From Pseudonocardia sp. MH-G8 (GTDB taxonomy: Bacteria > Actinomycetota > Actinomycetes > Mycobacteriales > Pseudonocardiaceae): a stretch of DNA of 64,000 nt. A program made the position numbers and the translations under genes. Location: the NCBI RefSeq assembly GCF_002262885.1, contig NZ_NKYF01000003.1, positions 1 to 64,000 of the forward strand, given 5' to 3'. Positions 24,337 through 33,331 of this stretch are shown here, one piece after another (position 1 is the stretch's first letter; each line of letters opens with the position of its first letter). Below the pieces are notes generated by a model. That model ran no database searches. It saw only the letters and a program-made list of their open reading frames with translations, and was not told the origin of the DNA.

Positions 24337-26649
24337 ATGTTCGTGTCCACCCTCGCCGCGAGCGAAGTGACGCTCGCGGGGAGCGACTACGTCATCGTCG
24401 GCGTGGTCGCGGTGGTCGCGCTCGCTGCACTGGCCATCGGCTATGTCCTGCTCCGGGAGGTTCTCGCCGCCGGCGAGGGCACTCCCAAGATGCAGGAGAT
24501 CGGTCGAGCGGTCCAGGAAGGCGCCGCGGCGTACCTCAACCGCCAGTTCCGCACGCTCGGCATCTTCGTCGTCGTCGTGTTCGTACTGCTCTTCGCGTTG
24601 CCCGGTGACATCGGCGAGCGCGTCGGGCGATCCGTCTTCTTCATCATCGGCGCCGTGTTCTCCGCGAGCATCGGCTACCTCGGGATGTGGCTGGCCACGC
24701 GCGCCAACATCCGGGTCGCCGCCGCGTCACGGGAGCCCGGCGGCCGCGAGAAGGCCACCCGCATCGCGTTCCGCACGGGTGGTGTCGTCGGCATGTTCAC
24801 CGTCGGCCTCGGCCTGTTCGGTGCCGCGATCGTGGTGCTCGTCTACACCGGGCAGGCCCCGAAGGTGCTCGAGGGCTTCGGCTTCGGCGCCGCGCTGCTC
24901 GCGATGTTCATGCGTGTCGGCGGCGGCATCTTCACGAAGGCCGCCGACGTGGGTGCCGACCTCGTCGGCAAGGTCGAGCAGGGCATCCCCGAGGACGACC
25001 CGCGCAACGCCGCCACGATCGCCGACAACGTGGGCGACAACGTGGGCGACTGCGCCGGCATGGCTGCCGACCTGTTCGAGTCCTACGCGGTCACGCTCGT
25101 CGCGGCCCTGATCCTGGGCACCGCGGCGTTCGGCCAGCAGGGCCTGCTCTTCCCGCTGATCGTGCCGGCCATCGGCGTGCTCACCGCCGTGGTCGGCGTG
25201 TACATCACGCGGACCCGCGAGGGCGAGGGCAGCCTGAAGGCCATCAACCGGAGCTTCTACATCTCGGCCCTCATCTCGGCCGTGCTGTGCGTGATCGCGG
25301 CGTTCGTGTACCTGCCGTCGAGCTTCGGCGCGCTGAACGGGCCCACCGACACCACCGTCGTCGACGCCATGGGCGGCGCCGACCCGCGGCTGCTCGCCTC
25401 GACCGCTGTGATCATCGGCATCGTGCTCGCCGGGGTGATCCTGTGGCTCACCGGCTACTTCACCGGCACCGAGGACAAGCCCGTCAAGACGGTCGGCGAG
25501 TCCTCGCTCACCGGTGCGGCCACGGTGATCCTGGCCGGCATCTCGATCGGCTTCGAGTCTGCCGTGTACACCGCGCTCGTGATCAGCGCTGCCGTCTTCG
25601 GTGCGTTCGCGCTGGCCACCGGCTCGATCACGGTGGCACTGTTCGCGGTGGCGCTGGCCGGTACCGGCCTGCTCACCACGGTCGGCGTCATCGTCGCGAT
25701 GGACACCTTCGGGCCGGTCTCGGACAACGCCCAGGGCATCGCGGAGATGTCCGGCGACGTCGAGGGCGCCGGGGTCGACATCCTCACCGAGCTCGACGCG
25801 GTGGGCAACACCACCAAGGCGATCACCAAGGGCATCGCCATCGCCACGGCGGTGCTCGCCGCCACGGCGCTGTTCGGCTCCTACCGCGACGCGATCAACC
25901 AGGCGCTGGCCGAGGCGGGCGGCACGCTCACCGACGCCGGCACCGCCTTCGCGTTCGAGGTGTTCGCGCCGAACACGCTCGTCGGCGTGATCATCGGTGC
26001 CTCCGTCGTGTTCATGTTCTCCGGGCTCGCGATCAACGCGGTCACCCGGGCGGCGGGCGCGATCGTCTTCGAGGTCCGCCGGCAGTTCCGGGACGAGCCC
26101 GGGATCATGAAGGGCACCGTCCGGCCGAACTACGCCAACGTCGTGGACATCTGCACCCGCGACTCGCTGCGCGAGCTGGCCACCCCCGGCCTGCTGGCGA
26201 TCTTCGCCCCGATCGCCGTCGGCTTCGGCCTCGGCGTCGGTCCGCTGGCCGGCTACCTGGCGGGCGCCATCGCCACCGGCACCCTGATGGCCATCTTCCT
26301 GGCCAACTCGGGCGGGGCGTGGGACAACGCGAAGAAGCTGGTGGAGGACGGCAACCACGGCGGCAAGGGCTCACCCGCCCACGAGGCCACGGTGATCGGC
26401 GACACGGTCGGTGACCCGTTCAAGGACACCGCCGGTCCGTCGATCAACCCGCTGATCAAGGTGATGAACCTGGTCTCGGTGCTGATCGCCCCGGCCATCG
26501 TCACGTTCTCGGTGGGCGACTCGGCCTCCACGCCGATCCGCATCGTGATCGCGCTGATCGCCGTTGCGGTGATCGTCGCGGCCGTCGTGGTGTCGAAGCG
26601 ACGCAGCACCACCATCGCCGACACCCCTGCGCAGAGCACGGTCGGCTGA
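24337..26649 (+). CDS. hppA: Membrane-bound proton-translocating pyrophosphatase, K+-independent type
   Basis: A 770-residue polytopic pump (about 16 helices) that hydrolyses pyrophosphate and moves protons outward. The substrate-binding motif is GGGIFTKAADVGADLVGKVE, then EDDPRNAATIADNVGDNVGD. The GNTTKAITKG segment has lysine at the position that distinguishes K+-independent enzymes from the K+-dependent ones (usually GNTTAA). The C-terminal ATVIGDTVGDPFKDTAGPSI is also diagnostic. The ATG at 24337 follows AGGAGG by 4 bp. A strong hairpin follows the stop. It recycles pyrophosphate from biosynthesis, including from AMP-forming synthetases such as Acs. Confidence 0.97.
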   Translation: MFVSTLAASEVTLAGSDYVIVGVVAVVALAALAIGYVLLREVLAAGEGTPKMQEIGRAVQEGAAAYLNRQFRTLGIFVVVVFVLLFALPGDIGERVGRSVFFIIGAVFSASIGYLGMWLATRANIRVAAASREPGGREKATRIAFRTGGVVGMFTVGLGLFGAAIVVLVYTGQAPKVLEGFGFGAALLAMFMRVGGGIFTKAADVGADLVGKVEQGIPEDDPRNAATIADNVGDNVGDCAGMAADLFESYAVTLVAALILGTAAFGQQGLLFPLIVPAIGVLTAVVGVYITRTREGEGSLKAINRSFYISALISAVLCVIAAFVYLPSSFGALNGPTDTTVVDAMGGADPRLLASTAVIIGIVLAGVILWLTGYFTGTEDKPVKTVGESSLTGAATVILAGISIGFESAVYTALVISAAVFGAFALATGSITVALFAVALAGTGLLTTVGVIVAMDTFGPVSDNAQGIAEMSGDVEGAGVDILTELDAVGNTTKAITKGIAIATAVLAATALFGSYRDAINQALAEAGGTLTDAGTAFAFEVFAPNTLVGVIIGASVVFMFSGLAINAVTRAAGAIVFEVRRQFRDEPGIMKGTVRPNYANVVDICTRDSLRELATPGLLAIFAPIAVGFGLGVGPLAGYLAGAIATGTLMAIFLANSGGAWDNAKKLVEDGNHGGKGSPAHEATVIGDTVGDPFKDTAGPSINPLIKVMNLVSVLIAPAIVTFSVGDSASTPIRIVIALIAVAVIVAAVVVSKRRSTTIADTPAQSTVG

Positions 26650-26671
26650 CGCCGTCCCGTTTTTCCGTCTC

Positions 26672-26705
26672 GGAAGCCGTCCACCCGTACGGGTGGGCGG
26701 CTTCC
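26672..26705 (+). terminator. Terminator hairpin after hppA
   Basis: GGAAGCCG-T-CCACCCG pairs with CGGGTGG-G-CGGCTTCC (26672-26687 with 26690-26705), interrupted only by one T-G position, around a 2-nt turn. It lies 22 bp past the hppA stop. Confidence 0.8.
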
Positions 26706-26778
26706 GTCGTTAGAAGGGCAGTCCGCCTGCGAAGGCCGCCGGCGGGCGGGCGTCACTACCGCCCTGCCGGGAGGACCG

Positions 26779-27324
26779 ATGAGGACCCGCAACTCCATCT
26801 GCACGTTCGCCGTGCTCGCCGCGCTCGCCGCGGGGTGCGGTGACGCCGCGGCGAGCGAGGACACCGTGGCCTGGACGAACGGGGTCTGCGGAGCACTGAG
26901 CGGCTTCACCCGGGCCGCCTCCACCGGGCCTCAGGTCGACTCGGCGAACCCGGCGGCGTCCGTGGAGGGCGTGCGCAGCTACCTCGGCTCCACCTCCGAG
27001 GAGGTCCAGCGGTCCCTCTCCGCACTGGACGCGGTCGGCCCCTCCCCCGTCGAGGGCGGCGACCAGTACGTCGCGCGCCTGGAGGAGGCGTTGCAGAGCA
27101 TCCGGTCGGGCTTCGAGTCCGCCCGCGCGCAACTCGCCACGGTCGACACCTCGAACCCCGCGGCGCTCGCCACGGCCTTCCCGACCGCGGTGGCACCGTT
27201 GCAGGAGCTGCAGGGCCTGCCCGACCCCACCGAGGGCCTCCGTGAGAACGACGAGCTCCGCACGGCGGCCGAGCAGGCCCCCGCATGCCGCGACCTGCGG
27301 TCGACGGGTACGCCGACCGGCTGA
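26779..27324 (+). CDS. Two-cysteine lipoprotein, paralogue A
   Basis: A 181-residue lipoprotein. Signal MRTRNSICTFAVLAALAAGC has a clear lipobox (LAAGC). The mature domain opens with VAWTNGVCGALSGFTRAA and closes with QAPACRDLRS, so one cysteine stands near each end of a mostly helical domain, probably forming a disulfide. The middle contains a repeated helical pattern with LDAVGPSPVEGGDQYVARLE. Two paralogues follow, with the same VAW-x3-VCG opening and a C-terminal cysteine. I know no function for this family; surface anchoring in the cell envelope is inferred. Confidence 0.8.
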   Translation: MRTRNSICTFAVLAALAAGCGDAAASEDTVAWTNGVCGALSGFTRAASTGPQVDSANPAASVEGVRSYLGSTSEEVQRSLSALDAVGPSPVEGGDQYVARLEEALQSIRSGFESARAQLATVDTSNPAALATAFPTAVAPLQELQGLPDPTEGLRENDELRTAAEQAPACRDLRSTGTPTG

Positions 27325-27460
27325 CGGCGAGGGCTGCCGCGCGTCGCGTTGAGCCGCACGGTGGCGCCGGTTCCCTCGGCCGGGTGAGGGTCGGTGCAGG
27401 GCGGATCGGCCGGACGGGCACACTGTTCGCGACCACGTCCCCAGCGCCGGGAGCAGACGC

Positions 27461-28054
27461 ATGCCCCGTTCCACCCCGTCGGTCCTTCTCCTCTCGGCCG
27501 TCGCGGCCATGGCGTTCGGTACCGGCTGCACGTCCACGGTCTCGGGCGCCGCTTCCGCGGGCGGTGCCGCACCGGCCGCACAGGGCTCCGGAGACGCAGT
27601 GGCCTGGGTCGACCAGGTGTGCGGTTCCCTGCTGCCGTTCGTCCGGACGGCGGCCACGCCGCCGGAACCGTCCGAGGCCTCGAGCCCCGCCGAGCTCGTC
27701 GAGGACATCACGGGCTATCTGGACGAGGCGGAGAGCGCCGCCGGGTCGGCCGTCGACGGCATGGACGCTGCCGGGCCGTCGCCGGTGGCGGGCGGTGACG
27801 ACGTCGTCGACCAGCTCGGCGAGACGCTCACGTCGCTGGAGAGCACGTTCCACGACGCCCGCACCCGCATCGAGGCGGTCGACGTGAACGACCGGCAGGC
27901 CCTCCTCAGCGAGGTCCCCGCCGCGGTCGGCTCGCTGGAGAAGCTCGCGGCCATGCCGAACCCCATGGCCGACCTGCAGGCCAGCCCCGAGCTGGATCGC
28001 GCGGGCCAGGAGGCGGCCAACTGCCAGCAGATCGAGCGCGAGTTCGAGGGCTGA
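27461..28054 (+). CDS. Two-cysteine lipoprotein, paralogue B
   Basis: A 197-residue protein with signal MPRSTPSVLLLSAVAAMAFG ending at GTGC, a weaker lipobox than in paralogue A. A short Ala/Gly linker leads to VAWVDQVCGSLLPFVRTA. The centre has MDAAGPSPVAGGDDVVDQLG, aligning with paralogue A, and the end has QEAANCQQIEREFEG. It is separated by 136 bp from paralogue A and by 5 bp from paralogue C, with which it must be co-transcribed. Function unknown. Confidence 0.8.
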   Translation: MPRSTPSVLLLSAVAAMAFGTGCTSTVSGAASAGGAAPAAQGSGDAVAWVDQVCGSLLPFVRTAATPPEPSEASSPAELVEDITGYLDEAESAAGSAVDGMDAAGPSPVAGGDDVVDQLGETLTSLESTFHDARTRIEAVDVNDRQALLSEVPAAVGSLEKLAAMPNPMADLQASPELDRAGQEAANCQQIEREFEG

Positions 28055-28059
28055 GGCGC

Positions 28060-28665
28060 ATGACCCGCTCTCCGCGCGGCCCGGCCCTGGTCGGCGCGCT
28101 CATCGCTGCCGTCATGGTCACCGCGGGCTGCACGACCACCCTCGACGGTGCTCCGATCGCCGATCCGGCGCCCGCCCCGGCCGAGGGCCCGGGCAGTGAC
28201 CCCGTGGCCTGGGCCGACCGCGTCTGCGGCGCGGTGCTGAGCTTCGCGACGCCGGCCACGTCCGCACCCGACTTCACGGCGTCGGCCGATCTGCCGGCCG
28301 TCCAGCGGGAGTTCAGCGAGTACCTGGGCGGGGTCGTCACCGGTGTGCGGCAGGGCAAGGCCCAGCTCGCCGAGGTCGGGATGGCTCCCGAGCCCGCCGG
28401 GGACGACGCCGTGAGCCGCGCCGTGGCGGAGCTCGACGCACTCGAGGGCGACTTCACCGAGGTCAAGAGCACCGTGGACACGATGGACCCCGCTGACCCT
28501 GCGGGCTTCATGTCGACGCTGACCCGGGCGGAGTCGGCGCTCACCGAGGTCACCCCGCCCAATCCGGTCGGGCAGCTCGGCGACGCCCCGCGCCTGCAGC
28601 GGGCGGCCGAGCGCGCCGAGTCGTGCCGGCAGCTGTCGGCGCTGGGAACGGCCGCTCCCCGCTAG
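28060..28665 (+). CDS. Two-cysteine lipoprotein, paralogue C
   Basis: A 201-residue protein with signal MTRSPRGPALVGALIAAVMV ending at TAGC, an acceptable lipobox. The mature part begins with a Pro/Ala linker, then VAWADRVCGAVLSFATPA, a helical middle (YLGGVVTGVRQGKAQLAEVG) and RAESCRQLSALG near the end. The start lies 5 bp after the stop of paralogue B. The three genes arose by tandem duplication and have diverged strongly outside the cysteine motifs. Confidence 0.8.
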   Translation: MTRSPRGPALVGALIAAVMVTAGCTTTLDGAPIADPAPAPAEGPGSDPVAWADRVCGAVLSFATPATSAPDFTASADLPAVQREFSEYLGGVVTGVRQGKAQLAEVGMAPEPAGDDAVSRAVAELDALEGDFTEVKSTVDTMDPADPAGFMSTLTRAESALTEVTPPNPVGQLGDAPRLQRAAERAESCRQLSALGTAAPR

Positions 28666-28690
28666 TACTCCGGGGAGGAGGGAAGGGTCC

Positions 28691-29053
28691 CTACCGCGGT
28701 GCCCGCTCGGCGTCGCCCGGGATGCCGAGCCCGATGCGGTAGTCCTCGCCCCAGTGCCGCAGCCCGTCGAGCACGGGGGCGAGCGTGCGCCCGAGGTCGC
28801 TGAGCCGGTACTCGACCTTCGGCGGGATCTCCGCGTAGACGGTGCGGCACACGATCCCGTCGGCCTCGAGCTCGCGGAGTTGGCGGGTGAGCATCCGCGC
28901 CGTGACCCCGGGCAGGGCCCGCTGCAGCTCGCCGAACCGGTGCACGCCCGTGCCGAGGTGCTCCAGGATGACGAGCTTCCACTTGCCGCCCACGACCTCC
29001 ATCGCGAGCTCCACGGGGCAACGCTGCGCGGCGCGTCCGACCGTGTCGCGCAT
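28691..29053 (-). CDS. HxlR-family transcriptional regulator
   Basis: A 120-residue winged-helix regulator. MRDTVGRAAQRCPVELAMEV supplies the N-terminal cysteine typical of redox- or electrophile-sensing HxlR proteins, followed by GGKWKLVILEHL, HRFGELQRALPGVTARMLTR and the wing region. It lies 37 bp downstream of the RidA gene on the same strand, so the two are probably one unit. It faces paralogue C across 25 bp. It may control the RidA gene and itself. Confidence 0.9.
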   Translation of the reverse strand: MRDTVGRAAQRCPVELAMEVVGGKWKLVILEHLGTGVHRFGELQRALPGVTARMLTRQLRELEADGIVCRTVYAEIPPKVEYRLSDLGRTLAPVLDGLRHWGEDYRIGLGIPGDAERAPR

Positions 29054-29090
29054 CGTGGCCTCCTCGACGGGTGTGCGGGCCGTGCCGAGC

Positions 29091-29489
29091 CTATCCGGCG
29101 GCGAGGGCGATCGCCTCGATCTCGATCTTCCAGTCGGGCCGGGCGAGCGCCGGGGTCTGTGCGATGGTGTCGGCCGGGTAGGGACGGGTGAAGTACTCGC
29201 GGCGCAGGGCGACGACCTGGTCGATCACCGCCATGTCGGTGACCAGGATCGTCACCTTGACGACGTGCTCCAGGCCGGAACCCGCGGCGCGCAGCACGCG
29301 GTCGAGGTTGGCGAACGCCTGGCGGGCCTGCGTGTCGAAGTCCTCGCCGACCGTGGTGCCGTGCTCGTCGATCCCGGCCTGCCCGGAGACGAAGACGAAG
29401 TCGCCCGCTCGGATCGCCTGCGAGATCGCGTACGGCTCGTACCAGTCGGGATCGGTGCTCACCTGCTGCCGGGTGATGGTCTCGGTCAT
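29091..29489 (-). CDS. RidA/YjgF family protein (enamine/imine deaminase type)
   Basis: A 132-residue protein of the RidA fold, which as a trimer hydrolyses reactive enamines or imines in the best-studied members. GDFVFVSGQAGIDEHGTTVG and RRAYPADTIAQ-like text (REYFTRPYPADTIAQTPALA) match the family. The usual ridA arginine region reads LARPDWKIEIEAIAL, with tryptophan and lysine instead of the canonical VEIEA, so it may be a subfamily without the standard deaminase activity. The ATG at 29489 is chosen for fold length; a start 12 codons upstream adds an Arg-rich stretch. It is probably co-transcribed with the HxlR gene. Confidence 0.85.
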   Translation of the reverse strand: MTETITRQQVSTDPDWYEPYAISQAIRAGDFVFVSGQAGIDEHGTTVGEDFDTQARQAFANLDRVLRAAGSGLEHVVKVTILVTDMAVIDQVVALRREYFTRPYPADTIAQTPALARPDWKIEIEAIALAAG

Positions 29490-29606
29490 GACGCCAGCGT
29501 GCGGCCGCCGCGTGCACGGCGACAAGTACGGTCTTCTTCTCTCCTTACTACACCTGCGTACAGCGAGCAGGTCAGGCCGACGCGCCGCGAACGGGCATAC
29601 CGCAGA

Positions 29607-29622
29607 TCGAACGCGTGTTCTA
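29607..29622 (+). promoter_or_regulatory. LexA (SOS) box
   Basis: TCGAAC-gcgt-GTTCTA differs at one base from the actinobacterial SOS box TCGAAC-N4-GTTCGA. It directly abuts and overlaps a -10 hexamer (29621-29626) of the gene starting at 29634, an ideal place for repression. Confidence 0.7.
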
Positions 29623-29626
29623 CTCT
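29621..29626 (+). promoter_or_regulatory. -10 element for a probably leaderless transcript
   Basis: TACTCT fits TANNNT. Initiation 7-8 bp downstream would fall on the GTG at 29634, so the mRNA would start at the initiation codon, a common arrangement in actinobacteria. No ribosome site precedes that codon. Confidence 0.55.
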
Positions 29627-29633
29627 GTGTTCC

Positions 29634-30221
29634 GTGTCGCAGCTGTCGATGTTCTCCGCGGAGGTCAGCCCTCCACAGGTGAGCGATCTGGCGGGACTGC
29701 TCTGCGGGCCCGGCCAGATCAGCCGCTTCGGGGCCGGTGACCAGGCGCGGCTCTCGATCGTCCTGGACGATCCCGCGCGCGCTCCCGCCGTCGCAGCCGC
29801 CTGCGCGGCGACCGGGATCACCGTCAGCACGGTCCGCACGGAGACGGGCGCCACGGCGGTGCGCACCGCGTTCCGCTGCGATCTCGTCGGCCTCGCGCGC
29901 GCCTGGACCCGGGGATCGGTCAAGACGGTGCCCCCGGAATGGCAGCTGGACGGCCGGGCGTTACGCCTGTGGGCACTGGCCGCGGGGCGTCCGGACGAGC
30001 GGGGCGGGTACCTACTGGCACTCGACCCGCACGCACCCGAGACCCACCTCGCGCTGGTCGCGGCCACCACCCGAGCGGGCATCCCGCCGGCCCGGGTGGG
30101 GAGCGCGTTGCGCATCAGCGGCACCCGCCGCGTCCGTAGGCTGGTCGAACTGGTGGGGCCGGTCCCACCGCGGGCAGACATGTCCGGCTGGCCGCGGTAC
30201 TGGGGGAGAACGGCGTCTTGA
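29634..30221 (+). CDS. Conserved actinobacterial protein upstream of topA (Rv3647c-like), likely SOS-controlled
   Basis: A 195-residue soluble protein without recognised catalytic motifs, beginning MSQLSMFSAEVSPPQVSDLA and continuing GLLCGPGQISRFGAGDQARL. It ends with RADMSGWPRYWG. The position directly before topA matches the M. tuberculosis gene Rv3647c. The GTG at 29634 has no Shine-Dalgarno and coincides with the predicted transcription start. A near-perfect LexA box covers the promoter, so induction after DNA damage is predicted. An accessory role in DNA topology or repair is a guess from context only. Confidence 0.75.
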   Translation: MSQLSMFSAEVSPPQVSDLAGLLCGPGQISRFGAGDQARLSIVLDDPARAPAVAAACAATGITVSTVRTETGATAVRTAFRCDLVGLARAWTRGSVKTVPPEWQLDGRALRLWALAAGRPDERGGYLLALDPHAPETHLALVAATTRAGIPPARVGSALRISGTRRVRRLVELVGPVPPRADMSGWPRYWGRTAS

Positions 30222-30474
30222 CGGGCTCGTTAGGCTCTCGCGGCGCAGGTCGGCAGCACGCCGATCCCATCCCGGTTCCGCAGCCCGGTGTGATCAGCGC
30301 AACACGGCGGGTGGGTGTGCGAACGTGAGGTTCCGGCACAAGCCGGTTCCGCGGCCACGCATACTCGGTGTCCTGGCCCCGTGCAACCCGGCACGGTCGG
30401 CCGGCAAGGACGGCCGGTGCGCGTGCCATGGTGGCGCGGTGCCAAGACAGCCGTAGACGATGGAGTAGGACCAG

Positions 30475-33318
30475 GTGGCAACCGGAACGACGAGTGCGAA
30501 GCCCTCGACCGCGAAGGCCGCGGGCAGCCGCAAGGCGGGTGGCGGCCGGGGTACCGGTACGCCCACCGCCGCCGCGAGCGGGCGACCGACGCGACGGCTG
30601 GTGATCGTCGAGTCCGGCACGAAGGCCAAGAAGATCCAGCAGTACCTCGGCCGTGACTACGTCGTGGAGGCCTCGGTCGGCCACATCCGCGACCTGCCCC
30701 GCGGGGCGGCCGACGTGCCGGCGAAGTACAAGGGCGAGTCGTGGGCGCGCCTCGGCGTCGACGTCGACAACCAGTTCGCGCCGCTCTACATCATCACGCC
30801 GGAGAAGAAGAGCAAGGTCGCCGAGCTCAAGGACGCGCTGAAGGACGTCGACGAGATCCTGCTCGCCACCGACCCCGACCGCGAGGGCGAGGCCATCGCC
30901 TGGCACCTGCTCGACACGCTCAAGCCGAAGATCCCGGTGCGCCGGATGGTCTTCCACGAGATCAGCGAGTCCGCCATCCGCGCGGCCGTGGAGAACCTGC
31001 GCGACCTCGACCAGGATCTGGTCGACGCCCAGGAGACCCGCCGCATCCTGGACCGGCTCTACGGCTACGAGGTCTCCCCCGTGCTGTGGAAGAAGGTCAT
31101 GCCGCGGCTCTCGGCGGGCCGGGTGCAGTCGGTGGCCACGCGGATCGTCGTGCAGCGCGAGCGCGAGCGGATGGCGTTCGTCTCCGCCTCCTACTGGGAC
31201 ATCGCCGCCCAGCTCGACGCGGGCGCCGAGGCCTCGCCGCGGCAGTTCCCGGCGCGCCTGGTGGCCGTCGACGGCACGCGCGTCGCCACCGGCCGTGACT
31301 TCGGGCCCGACGGACAGCTCAAGAGCAGCGGCCGCAAGGACGCCGCCCGCGCGCTGGACGAGGCGAGCGCCCGCCGGCTGGCGCAGGCGCTGCAGGGCCG
31401 CGACCTCGCCGTCGAGTCGGTCGAGTCCAAGCCCTACACGCGCAAGCCCTACGCGCCCTTCATGACCTCCACGCTGCAGCAGGAGGCGGGCCGCAAGCTG
31501 CGGTTCACCGCCGACCGCACGATGCGCAGCGCGCAGCGGCTCTACGAGAACGGCTACATCACCTACCTGCGCACCGACTCCACCACGCTGTCGGACACGG
31601 CCATCCAGGCCGCCCGCACGCAGGCCCGCGAGCTGTACGGCGACGAGTACGTCTCGCCGCAGCCGCGCCAGTACACGCGCAAGGTCAAGAACGCGCAGGA
31701 GGCCCACGAGGCGATCCGCCCGGCAGGCGAGACGTTCCGCACGCCCGGCGAGGTCGCCGGCGAGGTCGACGGCGACGACTTCCGGCTCTACGAGCTGATC
31801 TGGCAGCGCACCGTCGCCTCGCAGATGGCCGACGCGCGCGGCACCACCGTCAGCATCCGGATCGCCGGCACGGCGGCCACCGGCGAGGACGTCACGTTCG
31901 CCGCGTCCGGTCGCACGATCACCTTCGCCGGCTTCCTCAAGGCCTACGTGGAGACCCTCGACGAGGGCAGCGACGGCCAGGCCGACGACGCCGAGTCGCG
32001 GCTGCCGGAGCTCACGAAGGGCCAGGCGCTCACCGCGGCGGAGCTGACGCCGGAGGGGCACGCCACCAACCCGCCGTCCCGCTACACCGAGCCGAGCCTG
32101 ATCAAGGCGCTGGAGGACCTCGGCATCGGCCGCCCGTCCACGTACTCGTCGATCATCAAGACCATCCAGGACCGCGGCTACGTGTGGAAGAAGGGGCAGG
32201 CACTCGTGCCGTCCTGGGTCGCCTTCTCCGTGATCGGCCTGCTCGAGCACCACTTCAACCGGCTGGTCGACTACGACTTCACGGCCACCATGGAGGACGA
32301 GCTCGACGCCATCGCGCAGGGCAACCAGCAGCGCACCGACTGGCTGTCGGGCTTCTACTTCGGCGCCGCCCAGGGTGCGGAGGGCTCGGTGGCGCGAGCG
32401 GGCGGGCTGAAGAAGCTCGTCGGCGTCAACCTGGAGGAGATCGACGCCCGCGAGATCAACTCGGTGCCGGTGTTCGACGACGTCGTGGTCCGCGTCGGAC
32501 GCTACGGGCCGTACCTGGAGCGCATGCGCGACGACAAGTCGCAGCGGGCCAACCTGCCCGACGACCTCCCGCCCGACGAGCTCACCCCGGAGATCGCGGA
32601 GCAGCTGTTCTCGGTGCCGCAGGAGGGCCGCTCGCTGGGCGTCGACCCGGTCACCGGGCACGAGATCGTGGCGAAGGAGGGCCGCTACGGTCCCTACGTC
32701 ACCGAGATCCTCCCGGAGCCGGAGCAGCCCGCCGCGACGAACGGCGCCGCGAAGAAGAAGGCCCCCGCGAAGCCGAAACCGCGCACCGGCTCGCTGTTCA
32801 AGACGATGGCCACCGACACCGTCACGCTCGAGGAGGCCCTGCGGCTGCTGTCGCTCCCGCGCCTGGTCGGCACCGACCCGGAGAGCGGCGAGGAGATCAC
32901 CGCGCAGAACGGCCGCTACGGGCCGTACCTGAAGAAGGGCACCGACTCCCGGTCGCTCACCGGCGAGGAGCAGCTGTTCAGCGTCACGCTCGAGGAAGCG
33001 CTGGAGATCTACAAGCAGCCCAAGCAGCGGGGCAGGCGCACCGCGGCCGCCACCCCGCCGCTGCGCGAGCTGGGCAAGGACGAATCCACCGGCCAGCCGA
33101 TGGTGATCAAGGATGGTCGCTTCGGCCCGTACGTCACCGACGGCGAGACCAACGCGTCCCTGCGCCAGGGCGACGCGGTCGAGACCCTCACCGACGAGCG
33201 GGCCAGCGAACTGCTGGCCGAGCGGCGCGCCAAGGCCGGCACGACGAAGAAGAAGGCGCCCGCGAAGAAGGCACCGGCGAAGAAGGCCGCCCCTCGCAAG
33301 AAGGCACCCGCCAAGTAG
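30475..33318 (+). CDS. topA: DNA topoisomerase I
   Basis: A 947-residue type IA topoisomerase that relaxes negative supercoils. The Toprim domain (about residues 40-160) shows LVIVESGTKAKKIQQYLG and LLATDPDREGEAIAWHLL. The active-site tyrosine is Y364 in YITYLRTDSTTLS. As in other actinobacteria there is no Cys4 zinc finger. Instead there are repeated C-terminal domains containing GRYGPYL and GRFGPYV modules (four, between about residues 675 and 895), then a lysine-rich tail of KKAPAKKA repeats that aids DNA binding and processivity. The GTG at 30475 follows GGAGTAGGA. The stop is 13 bp from the convergent GatB/YqeY gene. Confidence 0.97.
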   Translation: MATGTTSAKPSTAKAAGSRKAGGGRGTGTPTAAASGRPTRRLVIVESGTKAKKIQQYLGRDYVVEASVGHIRDLPRGAADVPAKYKGESWARLGVDVDNQFAPLYIITPEKKSKVAELKDALKDVDEILLATDPDREGEAIAWHLLDTLKPKIPVRRMVFHEISESAIRAAVENLRDLDQDLVDAQETRRILDRLYGYEVSPVLWKKVMPRLSAGRVQSVATRIVVQRERERMAFVSASYWDIAAQLDAGAEASPRQFPARLVAVDGTRVATGRDFGPDGQLKSSGRKDAARALDEASARRLAQALQGRDLAVESVESKPYTRKPYAPFMTSTLQQEAGRKLRFTADRTMRSAQRLYENGYITYLRTDSTTLSDTAIQAARTQARELYGDEYVSPQPRQYTRKVKNAQEAHEAIRPAGETFRTPGEVAGEVDGDDFRLYELIWQRTVASQMADARGTTVSIRIAGTAATGEDVTFAASGRTITFAGFLKAYVETLDEGSDGQADDAESRLPELTKGQALTAAELTPEGHATNPPSRYTEPSLIKALEDLGIGRPSTYSSIIKTIQDRGYVWKKGQALVPSWVAFSVIGLLEHHFNRLVDYDFTATMEDELDAIAQGNQQRTDWLSGFYFGAAQGAEGSVARAGGLKKLVGVNLEEIDAREINSVPVFDDVVVRVGRYGPYLERMRDDKSQRANLPDDLPPDELTPEIAEQLFSVPQEGRSLGVDPVTGHEIVAKEGRYGPYVTEILPEPEQPAATNGAAKKKAPAKPKPRTGSLFKTMATDTVTLEEALRLLSLPRLVGTDPESGEEITAQNGRYGPYLKKGTDSRSLTGEEQLFSVTLEEALEIYKQPKQRGRRTAAATPPLRELGKDESTGQPMVIKDGRFGPYVTDGETNASLRQGDAVETLTDERASELLAERRAKAGTTKKKAPAKKAPAKKAAPRKKAPAK

Positions 33319-33331
33319 AGCGTGGGCGCGC

